Source of the DNA: Flavobacteriales bacterium
Lineage (GTDB): Bacteria; Bacteroidota; Bacteroidia; Flavobacteriales_E; Vicingaceae
NCBI GenBank assembly: GCA_018608405.1
Contig: JABAZP010000006.1
Coordinates: 117,527-181,526, forward strand
Direction: 5' to 3'
Length of the DNA: 64,000 nt
Shown: positions 53,750-62,941 of the stretch, in pieces
Position numbering within the stretch: position 1 is the first letter of the stretch
Layout: each line of letters begins with the position of its first letter
Notes under the pieces: generated by a model
What the model saw: only the letters and a program-made list of their open reading frames with translations
The model's database searches: none
Told to the model about the DNA's origin: nothing
Position numbers and translations under genes: made by a program

Positions 53750-53789
53750 AAAAAAGCCCCAGAAGTTTTAAAACTTCTGGGGCTTTTTT
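53750..53789. terminator. Bidirectional terminator
   Basis: A perfect 40-base palindrome: AAAAAAGCCCCAGAAGTTTT and its complement. Serves the reductase gene (+) and the E1 gene (-). Confidence 0.95.
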
Positions 53790-53811
53790 ATGATTAATCT
53801 GTAAATCGATT

Positions 53812-56238
53812 TTAATACAACGCTGGGAATCTATCCGGATAACTATCTCTCATCATGCTATAACATGTTTCTACCATGTCATCTACACTCGGTTTTGAGA
53901 AGTAATCTCCGTCAGTTCCGTATGCAGGTCTGTGGTTTTTAGCAGAAAGCGTTTTAGGTTCAACATCTAAGTGATAGTAACCACCTTGCTCTTCCAATAC
54001 TTTTTGCATCATAAAAGCAGTTCCGCCACCTTTCACATCTTCATCTAAAAACAACACTTTGTTGGTTTTTTTCAACGATTCAACAATGCTGTGATTTTTA
54101 TCAAATGGCATTAATGTTCTAACGTCAATTAGTTCAGCAGAAATACCCAACTGATTCAATTCATTTACTGCTTCTTCAGCCAAGTTGCAAGTTGAACCAT
54201 AGGTTACAATCGTGAGGTCGTTTCCTTCCGCAACTACCTCTGGTACACCTAATTCAATTTGAAATTCACCTAAATTGTTTGGCATTTTTTCTTTTGAACG
54301 GTAAGCGTTCAGCGGCTCGATCACTAAGGCAGGATCATCTCCTTTCAATAGCGTGTTGTAAAATCCTGCAGCGGTGGTCAAGTTCCGTGGAACGCAAACG
54401 TGAATCCCTTTTATTGCATTTAAAATAACGCCCATTGGAGAACCTGAATGCCAAATTCCCTCTAATCGATGCCCTCTAGTTCTAACAATTAACGGTGCTT
54501 TTTGTCCACCGGCAGAGCGGTATTGCAGTGTAGCCAAATCGTCACTCATAATTTGAAGACAATACAACAAGTAGTCTAAATATTGAATTTCGGCGATTGG
54601 TCGTAAGCCTCTCATCGCCATTCCAATTCCTTGTCCGGCAATGGTGGCTTCTCTAATCCCTGTATCCGAAACTCTAAGCTCACCGTACTTTTCTTGCATT
54701 CCTTCCAAGCCTTGGTTTACATCTCCAATTCTACCTGAATCTTCTCCAAAAATTAAGGTTTCAGGATATTTTTCAAAAATCTTGTCAAAATTGTCTCTTA
54801 AAACTACTCTGCCATCAACTTCCGCTGCATCGTTATCATACTGCGGTAATACTTCCGATTGGTTCAATGGTGATAATTCGGATTGGCTGTACAAGTTGCC
54901 ATTAAATCGCTGAGCATTTAAAGTTTGATATGCATTCAACCATTGAATCAGTTCTGTTTTTGCTTGAATGTTTTCATTTCTGCTCGTTCGAATGGCTTTT
55001 CTAACCACGTTTAAAATGCCTTTTCTGCTTGGATCTGTATCTGTCTTTAATCCTGTAACTGCTGGTTCTAGGAAAGCTCCATTTTCTGAAGCAGCAACTA
55101 AAGCTTCTAGTTTCGAAACTGCTTCGTCTCTTTCGCTCTTAATACTTCCTAAAAATGCCTCCCAAGCTGCTTTTTTTGCTTCACGAACTTCTTTCTTAGC
55201 TTCGTTTTGTAATGATTTTAAATCCTCCTCAGTAGCTAGTCCTTTTTCAATGATCCAATCTCCTAATTTGGTGATGCAATCGAAATCAGTTTCCCATTGC
55301 AAACGCTCAGGAGTTTTATAGCGCTCGTGAGAACCTGATGTAGAGTGCCCTTGTGGTTGAGTTACTTCTTCTACGTGAATTAAAACCGGTACGTGTTGCT
55401 CTCGAGCAATGTTCACCGCTTTTTCATATGTTTCCATTAAAGCTGCGTAGTTCCAAGCTTTTACTTTAAATATTTCAAAACCATTAGAACCGTTTTCTCT
55501 TTGAAACCCTTTTAATACTTCAGAAATAGACTCTTTGGTCGTTTGGTATTTTTTAGGAACAGATATTCCGTGTCCATCATCCCAAACCGACATCACCATC
55601 GGCACCTGCAAAACTCCTGCAGCGTTGATGGTTTCCCAAAATAATCCTTCTGATGTACTTGAATCTCCAATCGTTCCAAAAGCAACCTCGTTTCCACCTC
55701 GACTAAATAAATTGTCTTTTGGTAGCAATTCATTGTTACGGTAAATTTTTGAAGCCTGGGCTAAACCCAATAACCTTGGCATTTGTCCTGCGGTCGGAGA
55801 AATATCGGCAGAAGAATTCTTCATGTCCTTCAATGCTTTCCATGCGCCATTCTCATCTAAACTTCTCGTTGCATAGTGTCCATTCATGGAACGACCACCA
55901 GAAGACGGTTCATCATTCACGTCTGGGTGAGCATACAATTGCGCAAAAAACTGCTGAACGGTCAGTTGCCCGATGGCCATCATAAAGGTTTGGTCTCTGT
56001 AATAACCAGAACGGAAATCTCCGTTTTGAAAAAATCGAGCCATTGCCAATTGAGGTACTTCTTTTCCGTCGCCAAATATTCCAAATTTTGCCTTTCCTGT
56101 GAGCACTTCTCGTCTTCCTAACAAGGACGTTTCTCTACTCACATTAGCTAACTTGTAATCGTCAAGAATTGTCTTTTTAAACTCTTCTTTCGATAAAGCA
56201 GTTTTATCGCTTCCCTTTGCTATTGTTGCATCTTCCAT
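53812..56238 (-). CDS. 2-oxoacid dehydrogenase E1, fused alpha/beta, second paralogue
   Basis: An 808-residue protein. The alpha half (about 1-370) has GQMPRLLGLAQAS and FGTIGDSSTSEGLFWETI (TPP); the beta half (about 460-808) has IFGEDSGRIGDVNQGLEG and VRTRGHRLEGIWHSGSPMG. Longer than the bkd E1 (683) mostly through the linker. No E2 is adjacent, so it may use the E2 of another complex. It could be a 2-oxoisovalerate or 2-oxoacid dehydrogenase; the exact substrate is undecided. Confidence 0.85.
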   Translation of the reverse strand: MEDATIAKGSDKTALSKEEFKKTILDDYKLANVSRETSLLGRREVLTGKAKFGIFGDGKEVPQLAMARFFQNGDFRSGYYRDQTFMMAIGQLTVQQFFAQLYAHPDVNDEPSSGGRSMNGHYATRSLDENGAWKALKDMKNSSADISPTAGQMPRLLGLAQASKIYRNNELLPKDNLFSRGGNEVAFGTIGDSSTSEGLFWETINAAGVLQVPMVMSVWDDGHGISVPKKYQTTKESISEVLKGFQRENGSNGFEIFKVKAWNYAALMETYEKAVNIAREQHVPVLIHVEEVTQPQGHSTSGSHERYKTPERLQWETDFDCITKLGDWIIEKGLATEEDLKSLQNEAKKEVREAKKAAWEAFLGSIKSERDEAVSKLEALVAASENGAFLEPAVTGLKTDTDPSRKGILNVVRKAIRTSRNENIQAKTELIQWLNAYQTLNAQRFNGNLYSQSELSPLNQSEVLPQYDNDAAEVDGRVVLRDNFDKIFEKYPETLIFGEDSGRIGDVNQGLEGMQEKYGELRVSDTGIREATIAGQGIGMAMRGLRPIAEIQYLDYLLYCLQIMSDDLATLQYRSAGGQKAPLIVRTRGHRLEGIWHSGSPMGVILNAIKGIHVCVPRNLTTAAGFYNTLLKGDDPALVIEPLNAYRSKEKMPNNLGEFQIELGVPEVVAEGNDLTIVTYGSTCNLAEEAVNELNQLGISAELIDVRTLMPFDKNHSIVESLKKTNKVLFLDEDVKGGGTAFMMQKVLEEQGGYYHLDVEPKTLSAKNHRPAYGTDGDYFSKPSVDDMVETCYSMMRDSYPDRFPALY

Positions 56239-56354
56239 ACTATTTCAGTGCTTTTGTTCGATTTACGAAATTACTGATTTAAACTTTCGTTTGAGCATCA
56301 TTTAAACTGAACTTTTCTGCTCGTTTATTGCATTAGTTTTTCATTTTGCTTGAG

Positions 56355-56362
56355 TACCTTTG
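56355..56362 (+). promoter_or_regulatory. Candidate def -7 box, leaderless
   Basis: TACCTTTG ends four bases before ATG 56367, so the transcript would be leaderless. Confidence 0.5.
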
Positions 56363-56366
56363 CACC

Positions 56367-56924
56367 ATGATTTTACCAATAATAGCATATGGCGATCCTA
56401 TTTTAAAGCGAGAAGCAGAAGAAATAGACAAAGATTATCCTTTCCTTGCGGAGTTTATAGAAAACATGTGGGAAACCATGTACAATGCAGAAGGCGTTGG
56501 TTTAGCAGCTCCACAAGTGGGCAAATCAATCCGCATTTTTATGGTAGATTGTACTCCATTTGAAGAGGATGAGCCCCAATTAAAAGGGTTTAAAAAGCTG
56601 TTTATTAACCCAATTATTATAGAGGAAACCGGCAAAGAGTGGTCGTTTAACGAAGGGTGTTTAAGTATTCCTGCCATTAGAGAAGATGTTAGTCGACAGC
56701 CAAAAGTTACCATAGAATACTACGATGAAAATTGGGAATTAACAGAAGAAACGTACGATGGATTAGCAGCTAGAGTTATTCAACACGAGTACGATCACAT
56801 AGAAGGAATACTTTTTACAGATAAAATAAATCCGCTGAAGAAAAGATTACTTTCAAGCAAACTCAATAATATTAGTAAGGGCAACGTTAAAGTTTCCTAT
56901 CGAATGAAATTCCCAAAAAAATAA
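56367..56924 (+). CDS. def: Peptide deformylase
   Basis: A 185-residue enzyme from ATG 56367 (MILPIIAYGDPILKREAEEI); the open frame reaches TTG 56346 but the promoter-like box overlaps it. All three motifs are present: GVGLAAPQVG, EGCLSIP and QHEYDHIEG, with metal ligands Cys and two His. Removes the formyl group from nascent proteins. The lipoprotein gene follows after four bases. Confidence 0.95.
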   Translation: MILPIIAYGDPILKREAEEIDKDYPFLAEFIENMWETMYNAEGVGLAAPQVGKSIRIFMVDCTPFEEDEPQLKGFKKLFINPIIIEETGKEWSFNEGCLSIPAIREDVSRQPKVTIEYYDENWELTEETYDGLAARVIQHEYDHIEGILFTDKINPLKKRLLSSKLNNISKGNVKVSYRMKFPKK

Positions 56925-56928
56925 GAAA

Positions 56929-57531
56929 ATGAATGTATTTAAAATAGTAGCAATACTAGTAGGACTAAGTGTATTAGCATCGTGTGGAGCAACTGGAGAA
57001 AAGCAAGACAATGCTGCAGTGGAGAAAAATACAGCGAATGTTGATGTAAACAAATTGAACCTTACCAATTTAGTGGCGGAGATTAAAAAAAGAGAAAAAG
57101 CATTCAAATCAGAGGAAACTGTGACAAAAGAAAATGCAGTGCTGCTTATGGAAGCATACGTTGCTTATTCGGAGCGATTTAATAATCGCGAATATGCGGA
57201 TGAATACTTATTTAAAGCGGGTGAAATTGCAATGGGCCAAGAGATGACTGTCGATGCAATTCGATATTTAACCTGTTTGTACGACGAATTTCCACGATAC
57301 GATAAACGAGCATACGGGCTATTTTTGTTAGGTTTTGTGCAAGAAAACTTGTCTGGAAATTTAGACGAGGCAAAAAGAGTTTACGAGTTATTTTTAACTG
57401 AATTTCCCAACCACGAAATGGCAGATGACGCAAAAGCGTCCATCGAAAATTTAGGAAAATCTCCAGAAGAAATTATTCGAGAATTTGAGCGAAAGGACAG
57501 TATCGCAAATGCAAATAAGAAGGCTGCTTAG
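56929..57531 (+). CDS. TPR-type lipoprotein (YbgF-like)
   Basis: A 200-residue protein with lipoprotein signal (IVAILVGLSVLASCGATG) and TPR helices at about 85-170 (YADEYLFKAGEIAMG; DEAKRVYELFLTEFPNHEM). Similar in outline to YbgF/CpoB or BamD-like proteins. Stop overlaps the convergent cdaA by four bases. Confidence 0.75.
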   Translation: MNVFKIVAILVGLSVLASCGATGEKQDNAAVEKNTANVDVNKLNLTNLVAEIKKREKAFKSEETVTKENAVLLMEAYVAYSERFNNREYADEYLFKAGEIAMGQEMTVDAIRYLTCLYDEFPRYDKRAYGLFLLGFVQENLSGNLDEAKRVYELFLTEFPNHEMADDAKASIENLGKSPEEIIREFERKDSIANANKKAA

Positions 57532-58325
57532 TTTTTTAGCGCCTGTTGTATTTCTTCCTTCAACTTTTCAGGGCTTAAGTCTAATTTGTACTTCGTTCCA
57601 ACAATCAAGGAAATCTTACCCGTTTCTTCAGAAACAACAATTGCAATAGCAGGAGAATTTTCTGTTAATCCTGCTGCGGCTCTGTGGCGTAAACCAAAAT
57701 GAACCGGAATATCTGGGTTATCTGATAAGGGTAAAATACACTTGGCAGCTTTTATTCTGTTGTTGTGTATAATTACACCACCATCATGCAGCGGACTGTT
57801 TTTAAAAAAGATGGATTCCAAAAAAATGGAAGATAGTTTTGAATCTATATCAACCCCTGTAGAGGCATGGTATTTCAATTCAGAGTCAGTTGTAATAATG
57901 ATGAGTGCCCCTGTTTTGCTCTTGCTCATGTTGAAGCACGCTTTAACAATACTGTTGACATTCAGATTTGCTTTTTCTTCTTGTTGGTTGGTCCATTGTA
58001 ATAACTTTTTTACAACACCTTTGCCCGCAAAGGGACTTTGAGAACCAACTAAAAGTAAAAAACGCCTTATTTCTTGCTGAAATACAATAATTAATGCCAA
58101 AACTCCTACGCCAATAAATTGTCCAAGAATTTCAGAAAGCATTTCCATTTGCATGGCAGAAACTAGCTTCCACAAGACATAAATGGCAAGAATTCCTAAA
58201 AAAATACGAATGGCGACTGTACCCTTAACAAGTTTATAGAGTTGAAATAATAGTAACGCTACCAGTAAAATATCTAAAATATCGAACCATTGAACGCTTA
58301 TAAAAAGGGGGATAGCCATGTTCAC
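57528..58325 (-). CDS. cdaA: Diadenylate cyclase CdaA
   Basis: A 265-residue membrane cyclase. Three N-terminal helices (residues about 10-85), then the DAC domain with the DGG motif in LHDGGVIIHNNRI and the RHR motif in FGLRHRAAAG. Makes c-di-AMP from two ATP. Directly downstream of folP (four-base gap), an order I know from Bacteroidota; the usual partner CdaR is not seen. Confidence 0.93.
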   Translation of the reverse strand: MNMAIPLFISVQWFDILDILLVALLLFQLYKLVKGTVAIRIFLGILAIYVLWKLVSAMQMEMLSEILGQFIGVGVLALIIVFQQEIRRFLLLVGSQSPFAGKGVVKKLLQWTNQQEEKANLNVNSIVKACFNMSKSKTGALIIITTDSELKYHASTGVDIDSKLSSIFLESIFFKNSPLHDGGVIIHNNRIKAAKCILPLSDNPDIPVHFGLRHRAAAGLTENSPAIAIVVSEETGKISLIVGTKYKLDLSPEKLKEEIQQALKN

Positions 58326-58329
58326 AATA

Positions 58330-59196
58330 TTACTGCTTTTGGTAAAAGTCTACAATTTGTATTGCTTCTTTTGCTTCTTTCACATCGTGAACCCGTAAAA
58401 TATTAGCTCCATTCTGTATCGCCAATACGTGTGCTGCTGTAGTGCCATTTAATGCCATTTCAGCAGTGGATCCAATGACTTTTTGAATCATTCCTTTTCT
58501 GCTTAATCCGACTAGTATTGGCCTTTGTAACGCATGAAAATAACTTAACTTTTTAAGCAAGGTATAATTATGCTCCAAGGTTTTTCCAAAACCAAAACCA
58601 ACATCTAAAATAACATCATTTACGCCCAAGCTATTCAGCTGTTCCAATTTGCCCGAAAAGCTTTTAAAAACTTCTTGAAATACATCAGTATAACTTGGGG
58701 AATCTTGCATGGTTTTCGGAGTTCCTTGCATGTGCATCATCATATAGGGTACCTTCAATGCTGCAATGGTTTGAAACATTTTCTCATCCAAATCTCCTCC
58801 TGAAATATCGTTAATGATACTTGCACCTTCTTGAATAGACTGCTTTGCAATTTCTGAACGATAAGTATCGACTGATAGCAGTGCTGAAGGAAATTCTTGA
58901 ATGATTTTTTTAAGTGGAGAAAGTAAGCGTTCTTTTTCTTCTTCTAACGAAATAAAGTCAGAATTTGGTCGGGAAGAGAACGCTCCAAGATCAATGATGT
59001 CAGCCCCTTCAGCTAGCATTTTCTCCACCTGAAGTAGAATTTCTTTTTCCGCTTGAAATCTACTTCCTGAAAAAAATGAATCGGGAGTTAGGTTGACAAT
59101 TCCCATTATTTTGGGTGTGGAAAAATCCATTAAAACTCCCTTGCATTTGATGGAGTAGTTGTTTTGAAAAGGATTAAATTCGTTCGCTAATTGCAT
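58330..59196 (-). CDS. folP: Dihydropteroate synthase
   Basis: A 288-residue enzyme. IMGIVNLTPDSFFSGS, IIDLGAFSSRP, SVDTYRSE, NDISGG and LVGLSRKGMI are the DHPS signature segments. Makes dihydropteroate from pABA; the target of sulfonamides. Forms an operon with cdaA. Confidence 0.95.
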   Translation of the reverse strand: MQLANEFNPFQNNYSIKCKGVLMDFSTPKIMGIVNLTPDSFFSGSRFQAEKEILLQVEKMLAEGADIIDLGAFSSRPNSDFISLEEEKERLLSPLKKIIQEFPSALLSVDTYRSEIAKQSIQEGASIINDISGGDLDEKMFQTIAALKVPYMMMHMQGTPKTMQDSPSYTDVFQEVFKSFSGKLEQLNSLGVNDVILDVGFGFGKTLEHNYTLLKKLSYFHALQRPILVGLSRKGMIQKVIGSTAEMALNGTTAAHVLAIQNGANILRVHDVKEAKEAIQIVDFYQKQ

Positions 59197-59218
59197 GAAT
59201 CAAAAATAAGAGAAAAGC

Positions 59219-59764
59219 ATGGCCAATACTTCGGAACAATATGACAATGCGGTTAAACTTTGTCAGGATGTTTTTAATAACAAAATGCAAGACTATGGTA
59301 CAGCATGGAGAGTGTTGCGAACTAGCTCGTTAACGGACCAATTGTACATTAAGGCTAAACGAATTCGAAGCATCGAAGAGAAGGGCAGTAGCCGAGTAGA
59401 TGAAGGTATACAGCCTGAGTTTATTGGCATTGTAAATTATTCTATCATGGCACTGGTGCAATTAGAGTTGGGCTACAGTGAAGATACAGAGCTAAATCAA
59501 GACCTAGCAAGAAGTCTGTATGAAAAGCACATTACCACGGCAAAAGGACTGATGGAAAACAAAAATCACGATTATGATGAAGCTTGGCGGGAAATGAGAA
59601 TCTCTTCGTTAACGGATTTAATCTTGCAAAAGATTTTGAGAATAAAACAGATAGAAGATAACAAGGGAAAAACAATCATGTCTGAAGGCATAGATGCCAA
59701 TTACTTAGACATGGTCAATTATTCCATCTTTGCACTTATTAAAATGGAAGAGGGCAGCGATTAG
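59219..59764 (+). CDS. DUF1599 protein
   Basis: A 181-residue protein made of two repeats of about 70 residues: KMQDYGTAWRVLRTSSLTD with NYSIMALVQLE, and NHDYDEAWREMRISSLTD with NYSIFALIKME. This is the DUF1599 (nucleotide modification-associated-like) fold. Function unknown. Divergent from folP with only 22 bases between starts. Confidence 0.85.
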   Translation: MANTSEQYDNAVKLCQDVFNNKMQDYGTAWRVLRTSSLTDQLYIKAKRIRSIEEKGSSRVDEGIQPEFIGIVNYSIMALVQLELGYSEDTELNQDLARSLYEKHITTAKGLMENKNHDYDEAWREMRISSLTDLILQKILRIKQIEDNKGKTIMSEGIDANYLDMVNYSIFALIKMEEGSD

Positions 59765-59835
59765 CGTTAATAGCTGTTAATTGCTCAATTTTTGAACATT
59801 CCTTTTTCTATTTTTGAAAAACTAAAAATATACAC

Positions 59836-61101
59836 ATGAAATATCTAGTTACTTTTGCCAGAATAATAGTTGGTAACCTATTTATCTTTAGTGGAGTAGT
59901 TAAAGCAAACGACCCATTAGGCTTCTCTTACAAGTTAGAAGAGTATTTCGTAGAATTTGGCATGAATTGGGAATGGTTACATTCTATTCTAGTTCCGTTA
60001 GCGGCGGCATTGTGCATCGCCGAAATTATTATGGGTGTTGCCGTTTTGGTAGGTTGGCGAATGAAAGAGATTTCATGGTCCTTGCTTTTGATGATCGGTT
60101 TTTTTACCATTCTAACAGGAGCGTCTGCAATATTTGAAATTGTGCGTTCTTGTGGTTGTTTTGGAGATGCAATTCCTTTAACTCCTTGGCAGTCGTTCTA
60201 TAAAGATATCATATTGCTCGTTTTAATTTTAATCATCTTCGTCAAACGAAATGTGATAAAACCTTGGGCAAACAACACTCATTTGCTGGGGATTTATTTA
60301 ATCTCTAGCGCCATTTTATTTGCATTAGGGAAAATGTTAGACTGGAGTATGGCTTCTGAAGTTTTAGTGTTTCTATGGGTAGCAATAATTGTAAAATACA
60401 TTTCTCAAAAGCCAAGTTTAGCAGCTAATGTGGCCATTTTTATGAGTGTTATTTACAGTTTGTACTTGACCATAGGTTCTACAACTGACCTTCCATTTAA
60501 AGATTTTAGACCGTATGCTATTGGTAAGAACTTACCAGATCAAATGACTTTGCCCGAGGGAGCAACGCCTCCGGTGTATGAGAACATTTTAGTGTATAAA
60601 AACACAAAAACTGGAGAAACAAAAGAGTTGACCAACGATACTTTTAACGCTTCCAAAATTTGGGAAGATAAAGATTGGGAGTGGGTAAGTACAGAAAATG
60701 AGTTAATTGAAGAAGGAGATGTTGCAGCAATTACGGATTTGACCATTTCTAACCACGAAGGAGTAGAGTTGACTGATTTAATATTAGCTGAAGAAAAAGC
60801 ACTTTGGATTGTTTGTTACGATATGAACCTTACCGACAAGGAAAATTTAGCAGCAATAAACGAATTGTCACTAGCAGCTCAGAAGGAGGGAATAAAGGTT
60901 TACGGCTTATCTTCAGCAGGCGAGGAGCTTTCAAATAATCTCATTAAGGAATACAACTTGAGTTTTGACTTCTATGTAACAGATGGTATTGTGTTAAAAA
61001 CCATGGTTCGATCCAATCCTGGAATAATGTACTTGGAAAAAGGAACCGTAAAAGGGAAATGGCACCACAGTAATGTACCTGTAGTTGAAGATTTGATTTA
61101 A
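59836..61101 (+). CDS. BT_3928-like protein, DoxX-type membrane domain with thioredoxin-like tail
   Basis: A 421-residue protein. The N-terminal half (about 1-210) holds four to six helices of DoxX type (FARIIVGNLFIFSGVVKANDPLGF; SCGCFGDAIPLTPW), the C-terminal half is soluble (ALWIVCYDMNLTDKENLAAI; VYGLSSAGEELSNNL), like a thioredoxin fold without a CXXC. Function unknown. Precedes an ABC permease gene by four bases. Confidence 0.75.
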   Translation: MKYLVTFARIIVGNLFIFSGVVKANDPLGFSYKLEEYFVEFGMNWEWLHSILVPLAAALCIAEIIMGVAVLVGWRMKEISWSLLLMIGFFTILTGASAIFEIVRSCGCFGDAIPLTPWQSFYKDIILLVLILIIFVKRNVIKPWANNTHLLGIYLISSAILFALGKMLDWSMASEVLVFLWVAIIVKYISQKPSLAANVAIFMSVIYSLYLTIGSTTDLPFKDFRPYAIGKNLPDQMTLPEGATPPVYENILVYKNTKTGETKELTNDTFNASKIWEDKDWEWVSTENELIEEGDVAAITDLTISNHEGVELTDLILAEEKALWIVCYDMNLTDKENLAAINELSLAAQKEGIKVYGLSSAGEELSNNLIKEYNLSFDFYVTDGIVLKTMVRSNPGIMYLEKGTVKGKWHHSNVPVVEDLI

Positions 61102-61105
61102 GTTA

Positions 61106-62176
61106 GTGTTAGCATTTGTAATTCGTCGTTTAATCTATGGCTTTTTTGTCCTATTCGGGGTATTAACGTTAGTCTTTTTCATTTTTAATATACTACCTGG
61201 AGATCCAGCTAGAATGATGCTGGGACAGCGGGCAGACCAAGCTGCAATTGATGAAATAAACAGAGAGCTCGGATTAGATCAAAGTATATTCTATCAATAT
61301 GGACTTTACCTGAATGACTTGTCACCGGTTTCTTATCATTCTACTGTTGAGAGTGATGCTAGTTTTTACCAAGAAGAGAAATACGATGGTACTGCTGTAA
61401 TTTCAACTTCTAGGTTTTTAATTGTACTAAAAGCACCTTATCTCAGGAAATCCTACCAATCAAAGAAAAAGGTTTCTTCCATCCTCATTGAAAGTTTACC
61501 TGAGACGGCTGTATTGGCTTTAGCTTCTATTTTTATCGCTAGTGTCTTAGGAATTCTATTGGGAGTTCTATCTGCACTTTATAAAGATGGCTGGTTGGAT
61601 AAAGTGTTGCTTTTATTGGCAACTTCTGGCATGGCCCTTCCTTCCTTTTTTGTAGGAATTATTTTTGCTTGGCTGTTTGGTTATGTGTGGTCAGATTGGA
61701 CAGGACTTAACATGTCAGGTAGTTTGTATGAAGTGGATGACTTAGGAAGAGGAGAATACGTGAATTGGACGAATTTGATTTTACCGGCTGTGACGCTCGG
61801 AATACGACCTTTATCCGTTGTACTTCAGTTGAGTAGAAACTCAATGTTGGAAGTGTTATCTATGGATTATGTCCGCACAGCAAGAGCTAAAGGCTTAACA
61901 ATAAGGTCTACCCTATTTGGACATGCGCTTAAAAATGCTCTAAATCCGGTGGTAACAACAATTTCAGGAATGTTTGCCAGCTTAATGGCAGGAGCTGTTT
62001 TTGTGGAAATTATTTTTTCTTGGAAGGGTATTGGTTGGGAGATTGTAAATGCACTCGAAAAATATGACTTACCAATAGTTATGGGAGCTGTTTTAATTAT
62101 TGCGGTTATCTTTGTCGTCGTTAATATTTTAGTAGATATACTTTACGGAGTTCTTGACCCACGAGTTCGGGTTTAA
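61106..62176 (+). CDS. Oligopeptide/dipeptide ABC transporter permease
   Basis: A 356-residue DppB/OppB-type permease starting at GTG 61106. VLTLVFFIFNILPGDPARMML is the start, the EAA loop is YVRTARAKGLTIRSTLFGHALKNALNPVVT. An insert of about 60 residues (NDLSPVSYHSTVESD...) follows the first helix as in many Bacteroidota copies. Partner permease, ATPases and binding protein are not in the window. Confidence 0.88.
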   Translation: MLAFVIRRLIYGFFVLFGVLTLVFFIFNILPGDPARMMLGQRADQAAIDEINRELGLDQSIFYQYGLYLNDLSPVSYHSTVESDASFYQEEKYDGTAVISTSRFLIVLKAPYLRKSYQSKKKVSSILIESLPETAVLALASIFIASVLGILLGVLSALYKDGWLDKVLLLLATSGMALPSFFVGIIFAWLFGYVWSDWTGLNMSGSLYEVDDLGRGEYVNWTNLILPAVTLGIRPLSVVLQLSRNSMLEVLSMDYVRTARAKGLTIRSTLFGHALKNALNPVVTTISGMFASLMAGAVFVEIIFSWKGIGWEIVNALEKYDLPIVMGAVLIIAVIFVVVNILVDILYGVLDPRVRV

Positions 62177-62186
62177 CCAAATCAAA

Positions 62187-62939
62187 ATGAGAAAGAAAAT
62201 TGTAGCAGGAAATTGGAAGATGAATAAAAACTTCCAAGAAGGAAGAGACTTAGCAAATGACTTAATTGAAAATTTTGAGTCAACCGATTCGAATAAACAA
62301 TTAATTGTTTGTCCACCATTTATTCACCTTACAGCCTTAGCAGAGTTATTTGCTAAAAGTGAGATTAGTTTAGGGGCACAAAATTGTCATACTTCTGAAA
62401 AAGGAGCATTTACCGGAGAAATTTCTGCAGAGATGTTAAAATCGGTAGGAACTCAGTATTGTTTAGTGGGTCATTCAGAAAGAAGGGCTTATTTTTTTGA
62501 AGATGATCAGGAATTATCTCAAAAAATCAAACAACTACTGGCAAAAGACATTCAGCCCATTTTTTGTTGTGGTGAAATGTTAGAAGATCGAAGAGAAGGC
62601 GGACACTTTGACGTAATTGAAGATCAACTTGAGTTATTGTGGAAGTTATCTAAGGCTGACTTTCAGAAAATTATTATTGCTTACGAACCTGTTTGGGCAA
62701 TCGGTACAGGAGAAACTGCAACTGCAGACCAAGCTCAAGAAATTCATAAATTTATTCGATCGCAGATTGCGAAAAAAATGGATCAAACGATTGCGGACAC
62801 TACCACTATTTTATATGGTGGAAGCTGTAAACCAACGAATGCAGCGGAGCTGTTTTCAAAACCAGATGTTGACGGTGGTTTGATTGGAGGAGCAGCTCTG
62901 GATGCAAACGACTTCTTAGGTATTTATAACGCCCTTTAA
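62187..62939 (+). CDS. tpiA: Triosephosphate isomerase
   Basis: A 250-residue TIM barrel from ATG 62187 (MRKKIVAGNWKMNK); the frame starts earlier at 62154, inside the permease gene. Catalytic Lys in NWKMNK, His in VGHSERRAYF, Glu in AYEPVWAIGTG. Overlaps nothing now, 10 bases after the permease. Interconverts DHAP and GAP. Confidence 0.96.
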   Translation: MRKKIVAGNWKMNKNFQEGRDLANDLIENFESTDSNKQLIVCPPFIHLTALAELFAKSEISLGAQNCHTSEKGAFTGEISAEMLKSVGTQYCLVGHSERRAYFFEDDQELSQKIKQLLAKDIQPIFCCGEMLEDRREGGHFDVIEDQLELLWKLSKADFQKIIIAYEPVWAIGTGETATADQAQEIHKFIRSQIAKKMDQTIADTTTILYGGSCKPTNAAELFSKPDVDGGLIGGAALDANDFLGIYNAL

Positions 62940-62941
62940 TT

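Noticed and set aside
53750-53789. Mobile element end
   Set aside because: The 40-base palindrome has T runs at both ends between convergent genes and is explained as a bidirectional terminator.
54641-55985. Plus-strand ORFs opposite the E1 gene
   Set aside because: Shadow frames of the long minus-strand coding region.
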